Positions 1-5,159 of a stretch of DNA of 7,747 bases are shown here, one piece after another. The stretch spans positions 1 through 7,747 of the forward strand of contig NZ_JAIKXF010000034.1 of assembly GCF_024684275.1 (NCBI RefSeq), written 5' to 3'. The position numbers were made by a program, and so were the translations under genes. The DNA is from Ruminococcus sp. Lineage in GTDB: Bacteria; Bacillota_A; Clostridia; Oscillospirales; Ruminococcaceae. A model generated the notes under the pieces. The model searched no databases. It saw only the letters and a list, made by a program, of their open reading frames with translations, and was not told the origin of the DNA. Within the stretch, counting starts at the first letter, position 1. The number at the start of each line of letters is the position of its first letter.

Positions 1-14
1 AATGCATTGAATGT

Positions 15-1220
15 TTAGTCAGATTTGTTTGAACTAAGCCAAGCCCTGCTTGTTGCATCAATTCCGATTGCACCAAGTGGGGCTGTAATCAGTATTGCAA
101 GAACTGCAACAGAAAGTATGATTTTTCCGCAGGGTAAGCCCAGTGATAACGGAACGGAGCCGATTGCTGCCTGAACTGTTGCTTTCGGAAGGTATGCTAT
201 TATGCAGAACAGCCTTTCTTTTAAAGAAAGATTTGTTCCGATCATACAGAAACACACGCCAATTGCGCGAAAGGCAAGCGCAATGAAAATCATAATAATG
301 GCTGAAATACCTGCTGTCAATGTATAACGAATATCCACAGCAGCGCCGACCAGAACAAATAACATGATCTCGGCGGCAATCCAAAGCTTTCCGAATTTCT
401 GAGAAAGTCTCTCAGATACAGATTTGTCTGTTTTTATTTTAATGACACAAGCCATTGCAACTACTGCGAGAAGTCCAGAAACAGAAATATGGGTTTTGAG
501 AGCCGTTTCAACGGACATCAGTACAAAAGCAGTTGCAAGCAGAATGAGCGCTTTTGTGCTGTTTCGTATTTTATGTTGCGTCTGGTAGCATTTTTCAAAC
601 AGAATGAATAACACAGCTCCCGTGATGATACCGAGTGCAATGCCGAGGATTATTGAAATGGGAATATTAAGGAAATCAGTAATCTGAGCTGAACCGCCCT
701 GTGCCATCGTTACAAACGTACTGAAAAGAACAATTACAAAGATATCATCACAGGAAGCTCCGGCGAGAATCATTTGCGGTATGCTTTTATTTGTTCCGCG
801 TTTTTCCTCTATAAGTTTTAACATTCTTGGTACTACTACAGCAGGAGAAACGGCACTCAATACAGCACCCATTACAGCAGCTTCGATTTTGCTGACATTC
901 AGAAGAATTGGTGCAAAGCAAAGATATCCAAGTATTTCAAAGCAAGCCGGAACAAATGACATCATTACAGCAGGTCTGCCGACCTTTTTTAAATCAGACA
1001 AATCAAGTGACAATCCCGCTTTAATCAGAATGATAATAAGTGCAATCTGGCGTAATTCTGAAGAGATACCGAGTATAGACGGATCAAGCAGGTCAAGCAC
1101 ATACGGTCCGGTAATGATTCCGACTGCAAGCATACCTATAATTCGCGGAAGTTTAAGTTGCTGGACAATCGCAGAAACAGAAAGACCAACAAGAAAAACA
1201 ATAGCAAGTGATAATAACAT
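15..1220 (-). CDS. Cation/proton antiporter, Na+/H+ exchanger superfamily (401 aa)
   Basis: Polytopic inner-membrane protein expected to exchange Na+ or K+ for protons and so serve pH or salt homeostasis. It is hydrophobic almost throughout, consistent with about 11-12 membrane segments, and starts with a membrane helix (residues 1-19). Family hallmarks seen: a broken-helix segment SPAVVVP at residues 125-131 and the acidic pair D158-D159 in ASCDDI, which matches the ion-binding Asp pair of the CPA2/NhaA side of the superfamily. It ends soon after the last helix, so there is no TrkA-N/RCK regulatory tail. The frame is open to an ATG at 1337, but I chose the ATG at 1218-1220: AGGAGG lies about 8 nt upstream, and the extra 39 codons would be translated from the leader and its terminator hairpin. 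The promoter at 1345-1373 would also leave the longer start with almost no leader. The transported ion is not determined by the sequence. Confidence 0.9.
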   Translation of the reverse strand: MLLSLAIVFLVGLSVSAIVQQLKLPRIIGMLAVGIITGPYVLDLLDPSILGISSELRQIALIIILIKAGLSLDLSDLKKVGRPAVMMSFVPACFEILGYLCFAPILLNVSKIEAAVMGAVLSAVSPAVVVPRMLKLIEEKRGTNKSIPQMILAGASCDDIFVIVLFSTFVTMAQGGSAQITDFLNIPISIILGIALGIITGAVLFILFEKCYQTQHKIRNSTKALILLATAFVLMSVETALKTHISVSGLLAVVAMACVIKIKTDKSVSERLSQKFGKLWIAAEIMLFVLVGAAVDIRYTLTAGISAIIMIFIALAFRAIGVCFCMIGTNLSLKERLFCIIAYLPKATVQAAIGSVPLSLGLPCGKIILSVAVLAILITAPLGAIGIDATSRAWLSSNKSD

Positions 1221-1338
1221 TATATTTCCTCCTGATATAACAAAAAAGCTGACAACATCTGCGTAAAATGCAGACGTCATCAGCTTAATTAGCGGTTTAG
1301 TTTTCACAAGGGAGAACATCATTCCCTGAATATTCATT
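1221..1338 (-). ncRNA. Structured 5' leader with attenuator; candidate riboswitch
   Basis: This is the untranslated stretch between the predicted start of transcription and the antiporter ATG. Reading on the minus strand it has a small hairpin with arms CAGGGA and UCCCUUG (about 1308-1329), an A-rich single strand (GUGAAAACUAAACC), then a long terminator hairpin and the AGGAGG site. A terminator between promoter and gene implies conditional read-through, as in riboswitches, T-boxes or protein-dependent attenuation. There is no T-box sequence, and no separate leader peptide: the ATG and GTG codons I checked (including 1337, 1322, 1319, 1309 and 1280) all read in the antiporter's own frame. Known classes upstream of such transporters include the Na+ (DUF1646 motif), Li+ (nhaA motifs) and c-di-AMP RNAs. 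I cannot match it to any of them from memory, so the ligand is unknown. Confidence 0.6.
1242..1286 (-). terminator. Intrinsic terminator inside the antiporter leader (attenuator)
   Basis: On the minus strand the arm at 1286-1270 pairs with 1262-1246 over 17 positions without interruption (three G-U pairs in the middle), around a 7-nt loop AUUUUAC. It is followed by six U residues (1247-1242, partly shared with the stem end). It sits about 22 nt upstream of the start codon, after a strong promoter, so it can only serve to abort or permit transcription of the antiporter gene. Confidence 0.85.
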
Positions 1339-1344
1339 TTTTAT

Positions 1345-1373
1345 ATTATAGCACTTTCCCAGCGTGTTGTCAA
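1345..1373 (-). promoter_or_regulatory. Sigma-A promoter of the antiporter gene
   Basis: On the minus strand, TTGACA (1373-1368) and TATAAT (1350-1345) are both perfect consensus hexamers separated by exactly 17 bp. Transcription should start near 1338, leaving a leader of about 117 nt before the ATG at 1220. A promoter this strong fits control after initiation, through the terminator in the leader. Confidence 0.88.
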
Positions 1374-1395
1374 TATAAAGAACGGAGGTGTAACC

Positions 1396-1479
1396 ATGTT
1401 TTCCAAACTTATCCTTGAAAATGCCAACGGCGACTCGCCACAGTTTTGCTTGGCAAATTCACTGTCAGCGGCTGTTTGA
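1396..1479 (+). pseudogene. 27-codon ORF, possible remnant of a phage tail protein gene
   Basis: A GGAGG site at 1384-1388 stands 7 nt before an ATG, and the reading frame begins MFSKLILENANGD before running on for 14 more residues to TGA. That opening resembles from memory the N-termini of siphophage distal-tail-type proteins, where several hundred residues normally follow. Here the sequence diverges after about residue 13 and stops, so I read it as the 5' end of a gene joined to unrelated DNA. I see no promoter for it, and it lies opposite the antiporter's upstream region. It could instead be a genuine short peptide or a chance ORF; the good ribosome binding site is the main argument against chance. 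Confidence 0.35.
1422..1455 (-). repeat. Nested inverted repeat between the two antiporter promoters
   Basis: TGCCAA (1422-1427) and TTGGCA (1450-1455) are perfect complements. Inside them GGCG and CGCC (1429-1432 and 1436-1439) form a second 4-bp hairpin with a 3-nt loop. RNA from the distal promoter could fold into a stem with an internal bulge and a terminal hairpin. There is no U-run, so it is not a terminator. It overlaps the small plus-strand ORF. Function is unknown, and it may be an accident of a short sequence. Confidence 0.35.
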
Positions 1480-1482
1480 ATA

Positions 1483-1511
1483 ATTATACCATAGAAGAAT
1501 CCATATAGCAA
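1483..1511 (-). promoter_or_regulatory. Second, distal minus-strand promoter upstream of the antiporter
   Basis: On the minus strand TTGCTA (1511-1506, 4 of 6 matches to the -35 consensus) is 17 bp from a perfect TATAAT (1488-1483), which is preceded by TG one base away (extended -10). Initiation would be near 1476. The transcript would run through the 1422-1455 inverted repeat and on into the antiporter leader, so it would meet the same attenuator. No gene start belonging to it alone is visible. Confidence 0.55.
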
Positions 1512-1524
1512 GTACTAAATACTA

Positions 1525-1938
1525 TCAAAATGCACCGCAGTAGCTCTCGTAGACTTCTTCACCACAGATATACTTCACATCCTTGAGAGCTTCTCGGAGC
1601 AGGCTGTGATCTGTGAGCATGTCCTCGATCTCATCGCAGGTGTAGCCGTACTCAAGCAAGAGCTCTACATCCGAGCTATCCACTCCATAGCAACCGCAGT
1701 AGGCGAGAAGTATCTTCTCATGCATATTAAAGTATGAAGAGTCATCATAATCGTACCAGCTCATATATTTGGATCTATATATTTTAGGCTCGTATCGTGA
1801 GCGTGTGATTTTACCGTTTCTGTCAATAGCCTGAAAACATTTTCTAAAAACTTCATCATCCTTCACAACGAACGCGAATGTATTTTCGGCAAGATAACCA
1901 AAACGATATCCCAGCTGAGTGATATGGGCATAGAACAA
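1525..1938 (-). CDS. Hypothetical protein, 137 codons, probably 5'-truncated
   Basis: I do not recognise a characterised family. The product is acidic and rich in Tyr and Cys (Cys at 34, 81, 83, 101, 125 and 134), with no signal peptide or membrane segment. Residues 85-123 (GVDSSDVELLLEYGYT onward) look like a compact helical module, and the composition is convincingly protein-like. The only start near the 5' end is a TTG at 1936-1938 with no ribosome binding site; the next Met is residue 59. The frame stays open for 15 more codons upstream, straight through an intrinsic terminator hairpin (1943-1963), to a TAA at 1984-1986. An intact gene would not begin inside a terminator, so this is best read as the C-terminal part of a longer protein, left by a deletion or insertion. 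From general impression, similar sequences occur as the tails of larger proteins on mobile elements of gut Clostridia; that is memory, not a search. Confidence 0.45.
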   Translation of the reverse strand: MFYAHITQLGYRFGYLAENTFAFVVKDDEVFRKCFQAIDRNGKITRSRYEPKIYRSKYMSWYDYDDSSYFNMHEKILLAYCGCYGVDSSDVELLLEYGYTCDEIEDMLTDHSLLREALKDVKYICGEEVYESYCGAF

Positions 1939-1942
1939 AAGG

Positions 1943-1963
1943 AAAACCGCCCGTGAAGGGCGG
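1943..1963 (-). terminator. Orphan intrinsic terminator
   Basis: CCGCCC (1947-1952) and GGGCGG (1958-1963) form a perfect 6-bp GC stem with a 5-nt loop. On the minus strand it is followed by four T residues (1946-1943). It points leftward, but no minus-strand gene lies to its right before the feo promoter, so the gene it once served seems to be missing. In the plus direction it has no T-run. Confidence 0.65.
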
Positions 1964-2034
1964 CAATGAATTGAAGCTTTAAGTTATAATAATCCTGATT
2001 TGGGTGATCTCAGTAATCAAAATAGATAATAATG

Positions 2035-2060
2035 CCCTAAGCATTTAGTTATACTTAGGG
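2035..2060. repeat. Inverted repeat, 7-bp arms, upstream of the feo promoter
   Basis: CCCTAAG (2035-2041) and CTTAGGG (2054-2060) are perfect complements around a 12-nt spacer. Neither strand shows a convincing T-run, so a terminator is unlikely. It lies about 70 bp upstream of the feo -35 element and could be an operator. The TTAGG half-sites are reminiscent of DtxR-family boxes, but the spacing does not fit the usual 19-bp DtxR/IdeR site. Confidence 0.4.
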
Positions 2061-2079
2061 GATAAACTTCTATACTAAC

Positions 2080-2094
2080 ATCAATGCAATTGAT
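2080..2094. promoter_or_regulatory. Small palindrome ATCAAT-GCA-ATTGAT, possible operator
   Basis: Perfect 6-bp arms with a 3-bp spacer lie 33 bp upstream of the feo -35 hexamer. The position suits a regulator of feo transcription, but it does not match the Fur 7-1-7 consensus well. In AT-rich intergenic DNA a palindrome of this size can arise by chance. Confidence 0.25.
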
Positions 2095-2127
2095 ATTGAA
2101 AACGTAAACAGTTTGTTTTGAGAACAC

Positions 2128-2157
2128 TTGACAAATTGACGAAAGCTGTGCTATACT
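2128..2157 (+). promoter_or_regulatory. Promoter of the feo operon
   Basis: TTGACA (2128-2133) and TATACT (2152-2157) with an 18-bp spacer form a good sigma-A promoter. Transcription should begin near 2164, giving a leader of about 90 nt before the TTG start at 2253. No clear Fur box overlaps the core elements. Confidence 0.75.
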
Positions 2158-2182
2158 GTTTATGTTAGTGCCGTAAAACAAA

Positions 2183-2211
2183 ATCTGTTCTTTAGCAGAT
2201 AAGCTATTTTT
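2183..2211 (+). other. Weak hairpin with U-run in the feo leader
   Basis: AUCUGUU (2183-2189) and AGCAGAU (2194-2200) pair over 7 positions (one G-U) around a 4-nt loop. Five U residues follow 6 nt later (2207-2211). This could be a feeble attenuator or simply a leader hairpin. The stem is AU-rich and the U-run is displaced, so I do not call it a terminator. Confidence 0.25.
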
Positions 2212-2252
2212 GATTGAATATTAGTTAATCCTATTAAATAAGGAGTGAGAAA

Positions 2253-2645
2253 TTGAATATTGTAATGATAACCGCCGCTGTTTGCGGCGTAATACTGATT
2301 ATCCTGACAATCATTAATAAGATACGACACGGAGGTAGCTGCTGCGGTGAACATGAGGCTGCGGCTACAAGAATCAGCGTGGCTGACCGAAATTTTTCAC
2401 ATTATCCATATCATTATACAGCTAAAATTGAGGGTATGGTCTGCTCCCACTGTGTTCGAAATGTAGAAAACGCTTTTCATTCCGTGGAAGGCGTTTATGC
2501 TGTTGTTGATCTATGCAATAAAACAGCAAAGTTATATGCCAAGCATCCGCTGACACGCAGAGAAACGGCAGCGATGCTTGGCGACACAAGCTATACACTG
2601 ACAGAATTCAAGGAGGAAAAAAATGAATCTAGGAGAGCTCGATGA
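2253..2645 (+). CDS. Membrane-anchored Cys-rich/HMA fusion protein heading the feo operon (130 aa)
   Basis: Residues 1-31 resemble a FeoB-associated Cys-rich membrane protein: a start segment MNIV, one membrane helix (about 4-22), a short basic stretch, then Gly-Gly-Ser-Cys-Cys-Gly with the pair C30-C31. Residues 55-117 form a heavy-metal-associated (HMA) domain with the metal-binding signature GMVCSHC (61-67; C64, C67). The likely picture is a metal-binding domain tethered to the membrane beside FeoB, handing metal over or holding it. The start is a TTG at 2253 with AGGAG 7 nt upstream; the ATG at 2265 would be 19 nt away. The end overlaps feoA by 23 nt, and the feoA ribosome binding site lies within this gene, so translation is coupled. 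HMA domains are best known for Cu(I), Zn and Cd, so binding of iron here is inference. Confidence 0.8.
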   Translation: MNIVMITAAVCGVILIILTIINKIRHGGSCCGEHEAAATRISVADRNFSHYPYHYTAKIEGMVCSHCVRNVENAFHSVEGVYAVVDLCNKTAKLYAKHPLTRRETAAMLGDTSYTLTEFKEEKNESRRAR

Positions 2646-2850
2646 AAACACAGAAGCGGTGGTCAGCAATATCACAGGAGATGCGCGTTTCATTAGTCGT
2701 ATCACCTCAATAGGTCTTACGCCCGGGTGCCGTGTTCAGATCATCAAAAACGATAAAAATCGTCCGGTGCTATTGTATTCACGTGATACGATGATTGCGG
2801 TGAACCGTAACGAATGTTCAGGCATAACAGTTACGGAGGTGAGAAAATGA
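2623..2850 (+). CDS. feoA: FeoA, ferrous iron transport accessory protein (75 aa)
   Basis: Small cytoplasmic SH3-like protein that works with FeoB in Fe(II) uptake, probably by contacting its GTPase or membrane part. The FeoA fold is recognisable: the opening acidic segment, RITSIGLTPGCRVQII (residues 26-41, the family's conserved LGLTPG-type turn), and the closing strand DTMIAVNRNECSGITV. Length is typical. The start is certain: AGGAGG at 2611-2616 stands 6 nt before the ATG. It overlaps the preceding gene by 23 nt, and its stop codon overlaps the feoB start as ATGA. Confidence 0.93.
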   Translation: MNLGELDENTEAVVSNITGDARFISRITSIGLTPGCRVQIIKNDKNRPVLLYSRDTMIAVNRNECSGITVTEVRK

Positions 2851-4859
2851 GTGCAACGATTGCTCTGCTCGGACAGCCTAATTCAGGCAAATCCACGCTT
2901 TTTAATTCACTGACCGGCCTTCGTCAGCATGTCGGTAACTGGCCGGGAAAGACGGTCGAGAAAAAGGAAGGTACATTCACTCACAATGGTGATACATACT
3001 CCGTTGCTGATTTGCCAGGCTCCTACAGTATGTCTGCAAACTCTGATGAAGAGGTCATCACACGTGATTTCATTGCGTCTGGCAAGGCGGATGTAGTATG
3101 TATTCTTGCTGATAGCTCACAATTGGAACGTAGCCTTTTCATGCTTGCTGACTATGCAGGTCTTTCAGCACCATGCTTTCTGGTGCTTAATATGGCTGAT
3201 GTTGCAAATGAACGCGGTAAGAAGATAGACGCAAAGAAAATAGAGCAAAAGCTTGGTATACCGGTCATGCTCTTTTCTGCAACAGATAAAAAGGCTTATG
3301 ATACATTCTATGCAACGTTGGAACGCGCTCTGAAGGAGAAAGCACATATCAATATCTCGGCATTGGAAGCAGAATATGAGAAGATTGGCGGCTATCATGA
3401 TATCATGAATTGCATCTCAGACTGTGATATTCCGGGATATACACCGATGTGGCTGACAGTCAAGACTCTGGAGCATGATAAAGTGGTAACTGCAAAGCTG
3501 AAAAATACATTGCCGGAAAGTTCAATGCAGCAAATAGAAATGCAGACTACAGGTACAGAAACGGCAATTTTAACCGGAGAATGCAAATTCAGGTGGATAG
3601 ACAGTATACTCAGCGGAGCTGTAACTGAAACCAAAACAAAAGCTGCACTTGGCAAACTTGATCGTATCTATACGCATAAATTCTGGGGTAAGCCGGCAGT
3701 TGTGCTGACAGTCTTGTTGGGACTTCTGGCATCGTTTATACCTGCACTGCCAATCATGGGTATTGGTTCAGGAGTGGATGCACTTAATGCTGCCATTCGT
3801 TCATCACTTACCGATTCAGGAGCATCTACATTTATGACCGGAATACTTTGTGATGTGCTGATACAGTCGCTCTCATATGTTATTAAAATGCTCGGCTTCG
3901 TATTTGGTGTCACGTTAGTATTCGGTCTGCTTGAAGAAGTCGGTGTAATGGCTCGTATCTCCTATGTGTTTGACAACACAATGGGCAAGCTTGGTCTACA
4001 GGGTAAATCTGTTATGCCATTTCTTGTCAGCTTCGGCTGTACAATGGGCGGTGCTGCAGGAGCAAGAGTTATTGACAACTGGGGGCAGAAAGTTCTGACA
4101 ATTGCTCTTGCGTGGGCAGTTCCATGCGGCGCTGCCTGGGCTATCATCCCGATGCTATCAACTGTATTCTTCGGCGCAGGCGCACCTCTGATCATCATCG
4201 CACTTCTGTTGACCATGATTCTGCATATGTGGATAACGGCAAAGATCTTTGGCAGAAAGCTTGTTAAAACAGAGGAAAAGTGCGGCATGATCATGGAACT
4301 ACCACCTTATCACAAACCTAAGTGGGGCGCACTTATGCGTTATGTATTCGGCAGAACAAAGGATACTTTTTTCCGCGTTGTGAAGGTCGTACTGTTGGTA
4401 TGCGGTATTTTCTGGCTGCTCAGCTACGGTGGCCGAACAGGCGAGAATAGTATTCTGGAAAAATTCGGTCTGGCAATTGAACCTGTTACAGAATTTTTTG
4501 GAATGCCATGGCAGTTATTTCTTGCATTCATTGCATCATCTGTTGGAAAGGAAGGCGCAGTTGGTGTCATTACAGCTCTTTATTCCGGTGGCTCTATCGG
4601 CACAGCCTTTTCTGAAGCAATGGCTGGAGGTGAAAGAGCAGCAAATCTCAACGAGTTGCTGCTTGCAAATGTAACACGTCCAGAAGCACTGGCATTTATC
4701 TTTGCGATAACATTTAATCTTCCATGCGTTGTTGCTCTTGCTGCTACATATCAGGAGATACATTCAATAAAATGGACTGCAAAGATTGCACTGTATTATA
4801 CGGTATCGGCACTTCTTCTTGGCTGCATCGCATACCATATCGGAATGCTTATTTGGTGA
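2847..4859 (+). CDS. feoB: FeoB, Fe(II) transporter with N-terminal GTPase domain (670 aa)
   Basis: Membrane transporter that imports ferrous iron. Residues 1-160 are a G domain: G1 GQPNSGKST (9-17), G2 T36 in GNWPGKTVEKK, G3 DLPG (55-58), G4 NMAD (115-118) and G5 SAT (144-146). A linker of about 110 residues follows, then the membrane part from about 282 to the end. It holds two Gate-type repeats with conserved Cys: GCTMGG (C398), PCGAA (C427) and NLPC (C627), plus the SSVGKEGAVG segment (565-574). The start is the ATG at 2847 (GGAGG 7 nt upstream; ATGA overlap with feoA), not the upstream TTG at 2814. Odd: the usual Val-Pro after the first Gate Cys and the SCGAR of the second are replaced (Met-Gly-Gly; PCGAA), so this is a divergent FeoB. 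The metal is most likely Fe(II), by operon context. Confidence 0.92.
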   Translation: MSATIALLGQPNSGKSTLFNSLTGLRQHVGNWPGKTVEKKEGTFTHNGDTYSVADLPGSYSMSANSDEEVITRDFIASGKADVVCILADSSQLERSLFMLADYAGLSAPCFLVLNMADVANERGKKIDAKKIEQKLGIPVMLFSATDKKAYDTFYATLERALKEKAHINISALEAEYEKIGGYHDIMNCISDCDIPGYTPMWLTVKTLEHDKVVTAKLKNTLPESSMQQIEMQTTGTETAILTGECKFRWIDSILSGAVTETKTKAALGKLDRIYTHKFWGKPAVVLTVLLGLLASFIPALPIMGIGSGVDALNAAIRSSLTDSGASTFMTGILCDVLIQSLSYVIKMLGFVFGVTLVFGLLEEVGVMARISYVFDNTMGKLGLQGKSVMPFLVSFGCTMGGAAGARVIDNWGQKVLTIALAWAVPCGAAWAIIPMLSTVFFGAGAPLIIIALLLTMILHMWITAKIFGRKLVKTEEKCGMIMELPPYHKPKWGALMRYVFGRTKDTFFRVVKVVLLVCGIFWLLSYGGRTGENSILEKFGLAIEPVTEFFGMPWQLFLAFIASSVGKEGAVGVITALYSGGSIGTAFSEAMAGGERAANLNELLLANVTRPEALAFIFAITFNLPCVVALAATYQEIHSIKWTAKIALYYTVSALLLGCIAYHIGMLIW

Positions 4860-5128
4860 AAAAGATGCAGAAATTATTGGAATTGCTAAAAGACGGACGC
4901 TCCCGCACTATTGAAATGCTTGCGGCGGAGCTGAACACTTCTTCTGATGACATACGCCGTCAGATCGAGTATCTGGAGCAAATCGGAACCATTAGAAGGA
5001 TTATGTTTCCATCGGGGAAAGGCTGCAGCGGATGCACCGGCTGTGAGGGTGGAACAGGCTGCAAGGGCTGTATGCCAGCAGATGCGGAGAGCAATATGGG
5101 GGAAATGTGGGAGATCGTTACGAAATAA
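4856..5128 (+). CDS. feoC: FeoC-like winged-helix protein with a five-Cys cluster (90 aa)
   Basis: Residues 4-50 fit a small winged-helix domain (LLKDGRSRTIEMLAAELNTS, then the recognition-like helix DDIRRQIEYLEQIG). A Cys-rich wing follows, C57-x2-C60-x2-C63-x5-C69-x2-C72, embedded in glycines. Enterobacterial FeoC has a comparable fold with four Cys that can bind an Fe-S cluster, and it interacts with the FeoB cytoplasmic domain; here there are five. The likely role is an iron- or oxygen-responsive modulator of FeoB or of feo expression (inference). The start is probably the GTG at 4856, overlapping the feoB stop as GTGA, or the ATG at 4865. No Shine-Dalgarno sequence is seen, so translation is likely coupled to feoB. 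The frame is open further upstream to 4724, but that part lies inside feoB and is rejected. Confidence 0.82.
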   Translation: MKKMQKLLELLKDGRSRTIEMLAAELNTSSDDIRRQIEYLEQIGTIRRIMFPSGKGCSGCTGCEGGTGCKGCMPADAESNMGEMWEIVTK

Positions 5129-5136
5129 TCCTGATT

Positions 5137-5159
5137 ACTTATTCATATCGAATAAGTTT
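5137..5159 (+). terminator. Possible weak terminator after feoC
   Basis: ACTTATTC (5137-5144) and GAATAAGT (5150-5157) are perfect 8-bp complements with a 5-nt loop, beginning 8 nt after the feoC stop. The stem is AU-rich and followed only by a short interrupted T-run, so termination would be inefficient. The strong terminator at 5446-5475 may be the real end of the transcript. Confidence 0.35.

Noticed and set aside
1221..1337. N-terminal extension of the antiporter to an ATG at 1337
   Set aside because: It would be translated from the leader and the terminator hairpin, has no ribosome binding site, and starts at the predicted transcription start. The internal ATG at 1220 has AGGAGG at good spacing and begins with a membrane helix.
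1280..1338. Resemblance of the antiporter leader to a preQ1 class I riboswitch (small hairpin followed by GUGAAAACUAA)
   Set aside because: The hairpin loop lacks bases that would pair with the CUAA tail, and the downstream gene has nothing to do with queuosine. Treated as a coincidence of an A-rich tail.
2160..2354. Minus-strand ORF of 64 codons opposite the feo leader and first gene
   Set aside because: It is antisense to a well-supported gene, runs through its promoter-proximal leader, and has no ribosome binding site.
2814..2846. Upstream TTG start for FeoB adding 11 residues
   Set aside because: The ATG at 2847 has GGAGG at 7 nt and the usual ATGA overlap with feoA, and the G1 motif then sits at the normal distance from the N-terminus.
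3165..4294. Several minus-strand ORFs of 77-110 codons inside feoB
   Set aside because: They are shadows of the feoB coding frame with low-complexity, atypical composition and no start signals.
4724..4855. Upstream extension of the feoC frame, which includes several Cys codons
   Set aside because: It lies entirely inside feoB in another frame. The Cys residues come from out-of-frame reading of membrane-helix codons.
5025..5072. GGCTGCA/GGATGCA-like short tandem repeats at the end of feoC
   Set aside because: The repetition reflects Gly-Cys codons of the Cys-rich wing and is not a DNA repeat array or CRISPR.
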